DNA of 64,000 bases from Longimicrobium sp. Its GTDB lineage: Bacteria > Gemmatimonadota > Gemmatimonadetes > Longimicrobiales > Longimicrobiaceae. The position numbers and the translations under genes are program-made. The DNA is taken from positions 1 through 64,000 of the forward strand of contig NZ_DASVSF010000098.1 in the NCBI RefSeq assembly GCF_036388275.1. The letters run 5' to 3'. A model generated the notes under the pieces. It had not been told where the DNA came from, searched no databases, and saw only the letters and a list, made by a program, of their open reading frames with translations. Shown piece by piece: positions 34,490-42,412 of the stretch (its first letter is position 1; each line of letters starts with the position of its first letter).

Positions 34490-34996
34490 TCAGCGCGCCG
34501 CGTTCTGGATCTGGATTTCTCGCGCGACGCTCAGTTGTGCCGTTCCACTGAACGTGCCACGGACCCGGCCACCGCCGGCAGAGGTCACGACGAGCTCGCC
34601 GGCGATCAGCAAGTACGTTGCTCGCGTGCCGGTAGCGGGGTTGGTAAGCTCCACCCGCCCTGAGGCGCAGCGGGCGGTAGACAGCATGTCGCAGATCAGC
34701 GCGAACGGAAACCGCCCAGTACCCTTCTGATCGATCACCAGCTGCACGCGGCCCACCGCCGACGTACCGGGGCTCGGACGTGAATCGAGTTCCAGGCCGA
34801 GCGGCAGCGTGCGTGCAAGGGCGAACGAGGCGGTGCCGGCGGTATCCTGCGCCGGCGCTTCGGCCAGGTAGCTGCCGGTGGCGGCTCCCGTGTAGTCGAA
34901 CCGCAGAGATCCCTGCTGGTTGCCGCTGCTGCCGGACGGGTTGCCGCAGGCGGTGAGAACGACGGCGGCGAGCGCCGCGTACAGGTTACGTCGCAT
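34490..34996 (-). CDS. Small lipoprotein of unknown function, possibly truncated at its C-terminus
   Basis: A 168-residue lipoprotein (MRRNLYAALAAVVLTAC, lipobox VLTAC) with a beta-rich mature domain (QQGSLRFDYTGAATGSYLAE, PTGTRATYLLIAGELVVTS not literal throughout; the clear blocks are GSLRFDYTGA and RVRGTFSGTA). It ends REIQIQNAAR two bases before the GTG of the next gene. Relatives of this type usually continue for a few more strand residues after the IQIQN-like block, so the end may have been altered by the same event that truncated the next gene. Confidence 0.65.
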   Translation of the reverse strand: MRRNLYAALAAVVLTACGNPSGSSGNQQGSLRFDYTGAATGSYLAEAPAQDTAGTASFALARTLPLGLELDSRPSPGTSAVGRVQLVIDQKGTGRFPFALICDMLSTARCASGRVELTNPATGTRATYLLIAGELVVTSAGGGRVRGTFSGTAQLSVAREIQIQNAAR

Positions 34997-35046
34997 GGCC
35001 TTTCACCGTGGTTGCAGTGTGGCTACGTGAGCAGGGCGGCTTTCGA

Positions 35047-36243
35047 TCAGTCGATCCGGCCGCCCTGGGCGATCCAGCGGCCCAGGAGGGCGCGTTCTTC
35101 GGCCGTCGTGTGCGTCTTGTTGGCGGGCGGCATGGTCTGCGTCTCCACCGCGCGGGCGCGGATGCGGTCCATGCGCGACCGGATCTGCTCGGGGGTGTCG
35201 AACGCCACGCCGGCCGGCGCCACGCCGAAGGTGCGGTCCGCCGCGTCGGCGGAGTGGCAGACGGCGCAGCGCTTCTGGATGACGGCGTTCGCCTGCGCGA
35301 AGGTCACCTGCCCCCCATCGGCACCGGCGGATGCGCGGCTCTGCGCCGGGCGCGCGGTCAGCAGGGCCAGGAGGCCGAGGGAGGTGGCGAAGGTGGCGGC
35401 GAGTGCCGGCTTCCACCGCGGCCAGCCGAAGCGGATGTTCAGGATGTGGCGCACCGTGGCCCCCGTGACCACCAGGATGCCCAGCACCAGCCAGTTCCAC
35501 CGGTGCCCGTACAGGGCGGGAAAATGGCTGCTGAGCATCAGCACCAGCACCGGAAACGTCATGTAGTTGTTGTGGATCGACCGGTCCTTGGCGCGCTTGG
35601 CGGGCTCCGGGTCCGGCCGCTCGCCGCGCTCCACCGCGCTCACCAGTACGCGCTGCGAGGGCATGATCACGCGGAACACGTTGCCCGCCATCAGCGTGCC
35701 CAGCAGCGCGCCCACGTGCAGGAACGCCGCGCGCCCGCTGAACACCTGCGTCAGTCCGAAGGCCACGGCCAGCACCAGCGCCAGCCCCGCGACGGCGCCC
35801 ATCCTCCCCATCCGCGAAACCGCCCTGCCCAGGAACAGGTCGTACCCCAGCCATCCCCCCACGATGGTCCCCGCGCCGATGCCGATCGCCGCCGCGGGCG
35901 ACAGGTCGCGCACGGCGGGGTCGATCAGCAGCGCGCCGCCGCTGGCGTAGTAGACCACGACCAGCAGCGCCGCGCCGGTGAGCCAGGTGGTGTACGCCTG
36001 CCACTTGAACCAGTGCAGCGGACGGTCGCGGTCCCAGCCGCGCAGGTCCTTTTCCATGAAGTAGAACGCGCCGCTGTGCAGCAGCCAGATCTCGCCGGCG
36101 ATCCCCTCCTTGCCGGTCTTGGAGGGCTCCAAGTTGCGGTCGAGCCAGTTCCACAGCAGCGAGTTGCCGATCCACATGATCCCGGCGATCAGGTGCATCC
36201 AGCGAAACACCATGTCCAGCAGTTCGCGCACGGACGGGCTCAT
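35047..36243 (-). CDS. puuD: Membrane urate oxidase PuuD-type with C-terminal cytochrome c domain
   Basis: A 398-residue integral membrane protein. The N-terminal part (about 1-290; FRWMHLIAGIMWIGNSLLWN, GEIWLLHSGAFYFMEKDLRG, AGNVFRVIMPSQR, SIHNNYMTFPVLVLMLSSHF) matches the urate oxidase N-terminal/PuuD family with eight or nine helices. The C-terminal part (about 300-398) is a c-type cytochrome domain with haem motif CAVCH and a possible Met ligand (TMPPANK). It oxidises urate to 5-hydroxyisourate, passing electrons to the respiratory chain instead of O2. HIU hydrolase is encoded 13 bases upstream. Confidence 0.92.
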   Translation of the reverse strand: MSPSVRELLDMVFRWMHLIAGIMWIGNSLLWNWLDRNLEPSKTGKEGIAGEIWLLHSGAFYFMEKDLRGWDRDRPLHWFKWQAYTTWLTGAALLVVVYYASGGALLIDPAVRDLSPAAAIGIGAGTIVGGWLGYDLFLGRAVSRMGRMGAVAGLALVLAVAFGLTQVFSGRAAFLHVGALLGTLMAGNVFRVIMPSQRVLVSAVERGERPDPEPAKRAKDRSIHNNYMTFPVLVLMLSSHFPALYGHRWNWLVLGILVVTGATVRHILNIRFGWPRWKPALAATFATSLGLLALLTARPAQSRASAGADGGQVTFAQANAVIQKRCAVCHSADAADRTFGVAPAGVAFDTPEQIRSRMDRIRARAVETQTMPPANKTHTTAEERALLGRWIAQGGRID

Positions 36244-36256
36244 GGCGTGAATGCGG

Positions 36257-36586
36257 TCAGCTGCCGCGGTACGTGGAGTAGCCGAACGGGCTCAGGAGGA
36301 GCGGAACGTGATGGTGCTGCCCTCCGTCCTGGACCGTGAAGTCCACCGCGACCTCGGGATAGAACGCGTCCACCCCCTGCGCGGCGAACCAGGCGCCGGT
36401 GTCGAACACCAGGCGGTACGCGCCGGCATCCAGCGCCGCCCCGGCGGGCAGCAGCGTACGCAGGCGTCCGTCCGCATCGGTCTCGCCGCGGCCCAGCACC
36501 TCGGAGCCGCACTCCAGGCGGATGGGAACGCCGGCTGCGGGGCGGCCGCGGGCGGTATCCAGCACGTGCGTGGTGATCGCGCTCAT
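36257..36586 (-). CDS. uraH: 5-hydroxyisourate hydrolase (transthyretin-like)
   Basis: A 109-residue transthyretin-related enzyme that hydrolyses 5-hydroxyisourate to OHCU. The signature residues are the N-terminal ITTHVLDTARGRPA (His), a middle Arg (PIRLECG), QHHHVPLLLSPFGYSTYRGS (His) and the C-terminal tetrapeptide YRGS diagnostic for the family. Its length is typical for the cytoplasmic form. It sits between an unknown membrane protein (ATGA overlap) and the PuuD gene. Confidence 0.95.
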   Translation of the reverse strand: MSAITTHVLDTARGRPAAGVPIRLECGSEVLGRGETDADGRLRTLLPAGAALDAGAYRLVFDTGAWFAAQGVDAFYPEVAVDFTVQDGGQHHHVPLLLSPFGYSTYRGS

Positions 36587-37011
36587 CGGTGGTGTCCGGC
36601 AGGCGTGTGGGAGTTGGTGGTGCCGCGGGCTGGTCCGCGCGGATACCCGGCGACGAGCGACGCAATGAACCCGGCAAGGCAGCCAAAGCCTGCACCAACC
36701 CCGATGATCAACAGCAGGCCCTCGAGGGGAATGAAAAAATCGCGCGAGAGAATCAGTTCAACAACGGTGAACACGGCCACCGTAGCCGCTCCCGCCGCTG
36801 CTCCGGTTGCCGTTCTCACGCGGCTGAAACACCGTCGCTGGCTCCGAACCCGGCCCGGGAGAAACGCGGTGTAAAAGAGTCCTCCGACGAAGCTGCCGGC
36901 AATCCATTTCAGACAAAGCACCACCGACTGGTGGCGGAAGCCGAAAAAATCGCTGGAAACCAGGTCGGTCGCGAGCACCAACAGGCCCATGCCCAAGCCC
37001 ACGATCGCCAT
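36583..37011 (-). CDS. Four-helix membrane protein inside the urate operon
   Basis: A 142-residue protein with four hydrophobic helices: VGLGMGLLVLATDLV, VVLCLKWIAGSFVGGLFYTA, TGAAAGAATVAVFTVVELIL and LLLIIGVGAGFGCLAGFIAS. Basic loops (RVRSQRRCFSRVR) suggest a cytoplasmic side. ATG 37011 lies 37 bases after the OHCU decarboxylase stop, and its stop overlaps the HIU hydrolase start (ATGA), so it is part of the operon. No known transporter family is recognised. Longer starts run into the decarboxylase gene and look spurious. Confidence 0.65.
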   Translation of the reverse strand: MAIVGLGMGLLVLATDLVSSDFFGFRHQSVVLCLKWIAGSFVGGLFYTAFLPGRVRSQRRCFSRVRTATGAAAGAATVAVFTVVELILSRDFFIPLEGLLLIIGVGAGFGCLAGFIASLVAGYPRGPARGTTNSHTPAGHHR

Positions 37012-37048
37012 CGTGCAGCCGTTGCGAAGATGCAGCTTCAGTCGCGAT

Positions 37049-37558
37049 TTAGTCCGCAAGCAGCTTTTCCAGGCGGATGCGGGTGATCTTCCGCTGCTCC
37101 TCGGCTGCGACGAGGATTTCCGCCGCGGGATCGTTGGACAGCCGCTCCGTGAGCAGGTCCAGCATCTCGTCCGCCGACTTGCCCGTCGCGCAGACGATGT
37201 AGATGTAGCCGAACCGCTCCTCGTACCGGCGATTTCCCTCCGCCAGCGCCTGCTGCGTCTGCGCCGCCGCGTCGCCCATCCCCGCCTGCTCACCGGCGGA
37301 CCACGCCTTTTCGCGGTCCGTCTGCCCCGCATCCGCCTTCTTCTCGCCGATGCGGGGGTGCGCGCGGAACGCCTCGCGCCAGTCCGCCTCGTCCAGCGCG
37401 CGCCACACGCCGTCCGCGTTCTCCATGAGGTCCGCGGCGTCGGCGTAGGGCCGGCACGATGCCACGCGGCGCGCCCACTCGCGCGAGCCGCAGCAGGTGA
37501 GCAGCTCGCGCTCGGCCTCGGCGGGAGACAGCTCGTTCAGGCGCGTCAGGTGTGTCAC
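37049..37558 (-). CDS. uraD: 2-oxo-4-hydroxy-4-carboxy-5-ureidoimidazoline (OHCU) decarboxylase
   Basis: A 169-residue all-helical enzyme that converts OHCU to (S)-allantoin. The active-site block is AHPRIGEKKAD (catalytic His), followed by NRRYEERFGYIYIVCATGKS and the C-terminal RLSNDPAAEILVAAEEQRKI, all typical. The GTG start at 37558 overlaps the allantoicase stop (GTGA). Confidence 0.94.
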   Translation of the reverse strand: MTHLTRLNELSPAEAERELLTCCGSREWARRVASCRPYADAADLMENADGVWRALDEADWREAFRAHPRIGEKKADAGQTDREKAWSAGEQAGMGDAAAQTQQALAEGNRRYEERFGYIYIVCATGKSADEMLDLLTERLSNDPAAEILVAAEEQRKITRIRLEKLLAD

Positions 37559-38556
37559 CGGGGCGCGTCGGAAAGCCTGCCGAACACCCGCAGCCGGGCG
37601 ATGCCGCCGTCGGGCGCGATGTTCAGCCGCACGTGCGTCACGGGGCCGATGGGGTCCAGGTCCTCGAAGCGGAAGCGGGCGTGCGGCTGGAGCCGGGTTT
37701 CCGGCAGCAGCGCCAGCCAGGGCGCGGACGAGTCGGCCAGCTCCTCGGCGGTGGCGCCGGGCAGGTGGATGCCTTCCATCCAGCAGCGCTCCGGCGGGTT
37801 GCCCTTGTAGTGGTCGGTGTCGATCTCCACACGGTGGATGGGGCTGGGCAGGGCCAGGCGAACGAGGCTCCAGTCGTGCCCCGGCCCGCGACGGCGGCGC
37901 GTTTCCCACCCATCGCCCATGAACAGCGACGGCCCGGGTAGGATCAGGTTCTGCCGGTGGCCGTAGAACATGTCGCTGCACGACATCACCCAGCCGCCGT
38001 TTTCCAGCGCCGCCAGGTCTACCTCTCCGCCCTGCCGTGCGAACTTCGTCCACTGGGGGATGGCCTCGCCGTGAACGCGCAGCCGGGCCACGCCCCCGTC
38101 GGGGTAGATGTTCAGGCGAAGGTGCGTAACGCGGCCCTCGTGGGCCACCGGGAACTCGTTCCGCGCGTCGCCCTGCAGGGCGGTCTTGGGCAGGATCTCC
38201 GTCCACTCCGCCGTGCTCGCCAGCTGCTCGGGCGATGGCGTTCCGGGAACGGAGCAGGCCTCGATGGAGCAGTGCTCGGGGTAGTTGCCGGTGAAGAAGC
38301 TGGTGTCTACCACCACGCCGCGGACGATTCCCGGCGCGCCCAGCCGGATGATGCACCAGTCGAACGAGGCCGAGTGGCGGCGCGTTTCCCAGCCGTCCAT
38401 CCACTTTCCGCGCTCGGTGTACTCGCCCGCGTGCCACTCGGGGGCGCCGGCCTTCAGCAATCCCTCCTTGGGCGCGAAGAACTCGTCGTTGGCCAGCAGC
38501 ACTGCGCCACCCAGGCGCTCGGCGGCAAGATCGGGCAGGTCCTGGAAATCGGTCAT
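37555..38556 (-). CDS. alc: Allantoicase
   Basis: A 333-residue allantoicase hydrolysing allantoate to ureidoglycolate and urea. Two homologous jelly-roll repeats are clear: KWMDGWETRRH ... VVVDTSFFTGNYPEHCSIEA in repeat 1 (about 10-165) and FMGDGWETRRRRG ... VEIDTDHYKGNPPERCWMEG in repeat 2 (about 185-333). Each ends in a THLRLNIYPDGGVARLRV-like strand. It overlaps the allantoinase stop (ATGA) and the decarboxylase start (GTGA). Confidence 0.95.
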   Translation of the reverse strand: MTDFQDLPDLAAERLGGAVLLANDEFFAPKEGLLKAGAPEWHAGEYTERGKWMDGWETRRHSASFDWCIIRLGAPGIVRGVVVDTSFFTGNYPEHCSIEACSVPGTPSPEQLASTAEWTEILPKTALQGDARNEFPVAHEGRVTHLRLNIYPDGGVARLRVHGEAIPQWTKFARQGGEVDLAALENGGWVMSCSDMFYGHRQNLILPGPSLFMGDGWETRRRRGPGHDWSLVRLALPSPIHRVEIDTDHYKGNPPERCWMEGIHLPGATAEELADSSAPWLALLPETRLQPHARFRFEDLDPIGPVTHVRLNIAPDGGIARLRVFGRLSDAPR

Positions 38557-39917
38557 GCGTCGGCGCGTAGGAGAAGGCGTCCAGCGGGTTCGGCGGCGAA
38601 ACGGCCACGGTGGTAGACCCGGGCTCCACGAACGTACGTCGCCAGCACCTCGCCGGAAAAGAGGCCGCCGGCATAGGGCGTCAGCTTGTGGCGATGGTGA
38701 AGCATCTCCGGGACCACCCGTACCTGGCCATCCGGGTCCCACACCACCAGGTCGGCGTCCATGCCAGGGGCGATGGCGCCCTTGCGCGCCTGCAGCCCCG
38801 CCAGGCGCGCCGGCGCCTCGCTCATCCACCGGGCGATGAGCTCGGGCCCCATTCCGCGCGCGTTCATCGCGCTCCACATCACGGGAAGCCCCAACTGCAG
38901 CGATGCGATGCCGCCCCAGGCCGCGAACCAGTCGCCCGCCTCGCGCCCCTTCATCTCCGGAGGGCAGGGGGAGTGGTCGGAGGCCACCAGGTCGATGTCG
39001 CCGGCCGCGAGCGCATCCCACAGCCCCTGCTGGTTGCGCCGCCCGCGGATGGGCGGCGCGCATTTGAACTCCGTCGCGCCGTCCGCGATGTCGTCGTCCG
39101 CGAAGTGCAGGTAGTGCGGACAGGTTTCGACCGTCACCGGCAGCCCCTCCGCGCGGGCCTCGCGCAGCAGGGGCAGCGCGTCGGCGGCGGCCAGGTGCAC
39201 CACGTGGACGCGCGTGCCGAACTCGCGGCACAGCCGGATCACCAGCTCGATCGCCTGCACCTCCGCTTCGGGCGGGCGCGAGCGGGCGTAGACGGCGTAG
39301 CTGCGCGGGTTCATCCCGGCGGCGCAGGCCGCGGCGCGCTCCAGCGGCGCGGGAAGCTCCGCATGCACCAGCAGCGGCGCTCCCAGCTCCGCCAGCACCG
39401 GCATGGCGAGCCGAAGGTCCGCCTCGCCGACGTGCTGGAACTCGTCCACGCCGGAGGGGGCGAGAAAGCACTTGAAGCCGAAGACGCCCGCCTCCCACAG
39501 CGCGGGAAGGTCCGCCGCGTTGCCGGGCACCACGCCGCCCCAGAATCCCACGTCCACGCTGCACTTACCCCACGCCTCGCCCACCTTTGCAGTCAGCGCG
39601 GAAACCGTGGTGGTCGCCGGGATGCTGTTCAGCGGCATCTCGATCAGCGTCGTCACTCCGCCCGCCGCCGCGGCGCGCGTGGCGGTCTCCCATCCCTCCC
39701 ACTCCGTCCGGCCCGGCTCGTTCACGTGGACGTGCGTGTCCACCAGCCCGGGCATGACGATGGCATCCCCCACGTCCACCACCGTTCCACCCTGCGCAGC
39801 GTCGTACCCGTCGACGGACGCGATGAGGCCGGCGGAGACGCCGACGGCCGCGGGGCGCATACCATCGGGCAGGACCACGCGGCGCGAACGGATGACCAGG
39901 TCGGCGGGAGGATGCAT
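38553..39917 (-). CDS. allB: Allantoinase
   Basis: A 454-residue metal-dependent amidohydrolase opening the allantoin ring to allantoate. Motifs: GLVDTHVHVNEPGRTEWEGW (HxH), the carboxylated Lys region FGFKCFLAPSG, VHAELP and HVVHLA (metal His) and VASDHSPCPPEMK (late Asp). Start ATG 39917 (MHPPADLVIRSRR) is favoured over a longer frame. It is first in the operon allantoinase - allantoicase - OHCU decarboxylase - membrane protein - HIU hydrolase - PuuD. Confidence 0.94.
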   Translation of the reverse strand: MHPPADLVIRSRRVVLPDGMRPAAVGVSAGLIASVDGYDAAQGGTVVDVGDAIVMPGLVDTHVHVNEPGRTEWEGWETATRAAAAGGVTTLIEMPLNSIPATTTVSALTAKVGEAWGKCSVDVGFWGGVVPGNAADLPALWEAGVFGFKCFLAPSGVDEFQHVGEADLRLAMPVLAELGAPLLVHAELPAPLERAAACAAGMNPRSYAVYARSRPPEAEVQAIELVIRLCREFGTRVHVVHLAAADALPLLREARAEGLPVTVETCPHYLHFADDDIADGATEFKCAPPIRGRRNQQGLWDALAAGDIDLVASDHSPCPPEMKGREAGDWFAAWGGIASLQLGLPVMWSAMNARGMGPELIARWMSEAPARLAGLQARKGAIAPGMDADLVVWDPDGQVRVVPEMLHHRHKLTPYAGGLFSGEVLATYVRGARVYHRGRFAAEPAGRLLLRADA

Positions 39918-39986
39918 CGGGTGGCGGAAGGGATGGGGATACGACGAGCGAGGGGCTGAAGATAGCGGCCCGGGGAACGAATGCGA

Positions 39987-40020
39987 GATGCCCGCCTGCT
40001 CGGCCGAGCAGGCGGGCATC
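39987..40020. terminator. 34-base perfect palindrome between MBL hydrolase and allantoinase genes
   Basis: The sequence 'gatgcccgcctgctcgg' is followed directly by its reverse complement. It lies 18 bases past the stop of the minus-strand MBL hydrolase gene, so it is probably that gene's terminator; no T-run follows. It is also 70 bases upstream of allantoinase, so an operator role cannot be excluded. Confidence 0.6.
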
Positions 40021-40038
40021 GTCACATCTGCCGACGCG

Positions 40039-41070
40039 CTACAGGATGACCGGCTCCTCGTACCCGTCGTACTCCGCGTGGCGGGTGCGGCGCGAGCGGG
40101 CGGCACGGGCCAGCAGGATGCCTAGGCCGAACGCCACGCCCGCGGCGATCATCATCTTGTCCGCGTCGATGGCCCGGGGCGGCACCGACACCAGGCCGCG
40201 CTCGTCCGTCACCGCCGGCTCGTTCACGTAGCGGCCCTTCACGGGCACCGCGCGGTTGCGGAAGTCGGCGGCCAAGGTGCGCAGCTCGTCGCGAAGCTGC
40301 GCCCCGCCCAGCGGAATGCCGTGCCCCGTCGCGGCGAGCTCCGGCTCCAGCGCCGCAAGCAGGCGCACGGAATGCTCCGCGCGCGGCCAGTCGGGCGTGT
40401 AGTACATCGGCGGCCCGTTCACCTCGGGCGTCTGCTCCATCACGTACGTCAGCGCCTCCTGGCGGGTGGTGACGAACGCGTCGCCGGCGATCAGGGTGCG
40501 GTCGGCGTCGCGGAAGAGGGCGACGTGGCCGGCGGTGTGCCCCGGCGTGTGGATCCACCGCCAGCCGGGCATCCCGGGCACGGAGCCGTCCGCCGGCAGC
40601 GTCCGGACCCGCCCGCCCAGGTCGATGGGCTTGCGCGGATACAGGAACGACATGGCGGCCATGGCACCGCCGCCCACCGTCGGGTCGGGCGGCGGGTACG
40701 GGGAGTCGCCCGTCAGGTAGGGCATCTCCAGCGGGTGCGCATAGACGACGCAGTCCCAGCGTTCCGCCAGCTCGCGAACGGCGCCCACGTGGTCGAAGTG
40801 GCCGTGCGTAAGGATGATGGCCCGGGGGCGGGCGTCGGGCCCGAAGCGCTCCGCCGCCGCGGCGGCGATGGCGGATGCCGAGCCGTAGATGCCGGTATCC
40901 ACCAGCGTCCACCCGCGGTCGCCCGCGCCGCGCGGGCCGGCGAGGAAGACGTTGACGATCGCGGTGCGCAGGTACGCCAGGTCGGGCGTCACCTCGCGCG
41001 CCCTGCCCGACGACGGGTACTCCGTCTTTTCCAGCTCCTTGCCTGAAACCCGCTCTATCGTCGCCGCCAT
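40039..41070 (-). CDS. MBL-fold metallo-hydrolase with C-terminal membrane anchor
   Basis: A 343-residue metallo-beta-lactamase-fold hydrolase. Metal motifs THGHFDHVG, HTPGHTAGH, AGDAF and TGHGIPLGG are complete, of the glyoxalase-II-like branch. A final hydrophobic helix (KMMIAAGVAFGLGILLARAA) followed by a basic/acidic tail suggests C-tail anchoring. The start at 41070 (MAATIERVSG) is chosen because upstream codons are unalignable. Substrate unknown. Divergent from mreB. Confidence 0.87.
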   Translation of the reverse strand: MAATIERVSGKELEKTEYPSSGRAREVTPDLAYLRTAIVNVFLAGPRGAGDRGWTLVDTGIYGSASAIAAAAAERFGPDARPRAIILTHGHFDHVGAVRELAERWDCVVYAHPLEMPYLTGDSPYPPPDPTVGGGAMAAMSFLYPRKPIDLGGRVRTLPADGSVPGMPGWRWIHTPGHTAGHVALFRDADRTLIAGDAFVTTRQEALTYVMEQTPEVNGPPMYYTPDWPRAEHSVRLLAALEPELAATGHGIPLGGAQLRDELRTLAADFRNRAVPVKGRYVNEPAVTDERGLVSVPPRAIDADKMMIAAGVAFGLGILLARAARSRRTRHAEYDGYEEPVIL

Positions 41071-41270
41071 CGCACCCTCTCCCGCGTGAGAATCCGTCCA
41101 CCCTCGGTCCCAGGGCGCCACCTTCGTTGCAAGCCGCACGCCCGATTGCGCCGGATGTGCACTGATGCGGGTGCAGCTTATCGCCCCGGCGTTCCCGGCG
41201 TGGTACATTGTATGGAGGAGGGGGCCGCGCGGGAGCCGCGCCCGGTTCGGGGACGCACAGGGGAGCAGCA

Positions 41271-42269
41271 GTGGCGGACATCGCGATCGACCTTGGAACG
41301 GCGAACACGCTGATCGAGGTGAAGGGCGTGGGGCTGGTGGTGAACGAGCCTTCGGTGGTGGCGGTGGACCGCGACACCCGAAAGGTGCGCGCCATCGGGC
41401 TCGAAGCCAAGCGCATGCTGGGGCGCACGCCGGAGGGCATCGTGGCCGTGCGGCCCATGCGCGACGGCGTGATCGCCGACGTGAACATGGCCGACCTGAT
41501 GCTGCGCCACTTCCTGGAGCGCGTGCTGCCGCGCGGGTTCTTCCGGGTGAAGCCGCGCGTGGTGATCGGCGTACCCTCGGGCATCACCGAGATGGAAAAG
41601 CGCGCCGTGCGGGCCGCGGTGCTGGCGGCGGGCGCGCGCCAGGTGAACCTGATTTCCGAGCCCATGGCGGCGGCCATCGGGGTGGGGCTGCCGGTGACGT
41701 CGCCGCGCGGGTCGATGGTGGTGAACGTGGGCGGCGGCACCAGCGAAATCGGCGTGATCGCCCTCTCCGGCATCGTCGCCGACGCGTCCATCCGCGTGGC
41801 CGGCAACGAGATGGACGAGGCCATCATGGGCTACGTGCGCAAGAGCCGGAACCTGCTGATCGGCGAGGCCACGGCCGAGGGCGTGAAGATCCAGATCGGC
41901 TCGGCGTTCGCGCTGGACGAGGAGCGGGAGATGGACGTCACCGGGCGCGACCTGGTGAACGGCATCCCCAAGTCCGTCCGGGTGAACTCGGTGGAAATCC
42001 GCGAGTGCATCCAGGAGCCCGTTGCCGCCATCGTGGCCGCGGTTCGCCGGGCGCTGGAAAGCACGCCCCCGGAGCTGTCGTCCGACATCATCGACGCGGG
42101 GATTGTGATGACGGGCGGCGGCGCGCAGCTGCGCGGCCTGGGCCGGCTGCTGCAGCGCGAGACGGGGCTGCCCATCCACCTGGACGAGCAGCCCCTTACC
42201 TGCGTGGTCCGCGGCGCCGCCCGCGTGCTGGAGGACCTGGAGCTGTACCAGGGTGTGCTGCAGCCGTAG
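41271..42269 (+). CDS. mreB: Rod-shape determining protein MreB
   Basis: A 332-residue actin-like cytoskeletal ATPase. Phosphate-1 (AIDLGTANTLI), phosphate-2 (VVNVGGGTSEIGVIAL) and adenosine (MTGGGAQLRGLGRLL) motifs are present, with VPSGITEMEKRAV and EPMAAAIGVGLPV typical of MreB. The start is GTG 41271 with 'gggag' six bases upstream. It stands alone, not followed by mreC/mreD, so it may be a second MreB copy rather than the one in a classical mre operon; that cannot be decided here. Confidence 0.94.
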   Translation: MADIAIDLGTANTLIEVKGVGLVVNEPSVVAVDRDTRKVRAIGLEAKRMLGRTPEGIVAVRPMRDGVIADVNMADLMLRHFLERVLPRGFFRVKPRVVIGVPSGITEMEKRAVRAAVLAAGARQVNLISEPMAAAIGVGLPVTSPRGSMVVNVGGGTSEIGVIALSGIVADASIRVAGNEMDEAIMGYVRKSRNLLIGEATAEGVKIQIGSAFALDEEREMDVTGRDLVNGIPKSVRVNSVEIRECIQEPVAAIVAAVRRALESTPPELSSDIIDAGIVMTGGGAQLRGLGRLLQRETGLPIHLDEQPLTCVVRGAARVLEDLELYQGVLQP

Positions 42270-42282
42270 GATCGTAAAGACG

Positions 42283-42379
42283 TTTCACGCAGAGGTCGCA
42301 GAGGTAAAAGAGAGGACGCAGAGAAAAAACCATCTTTTCTCTGCGTCCTCTCTGTCTTCTCTGCGTCCTCTGCGTGAAA
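42283..42379. repeat. Long inverted repeat of 'acgcagagg' units between convergent genes
   Basis: Arms 'tttcacgcagagg' and 'cctctgcgtgaaa' enclose more complementary units ('agaggacgcagaga' with 'tctctgcgtcctct'). It occupies the gap between the ends of mreB and the RNA helicase gene, so it probably terminates both. Near-identical in design to the element at 26711-26804. Confidence 0.75.
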
Positions 42380-42412
42380 TGCAGTTAAAAATTCCGCACT
42401 AACGCACTAGGT

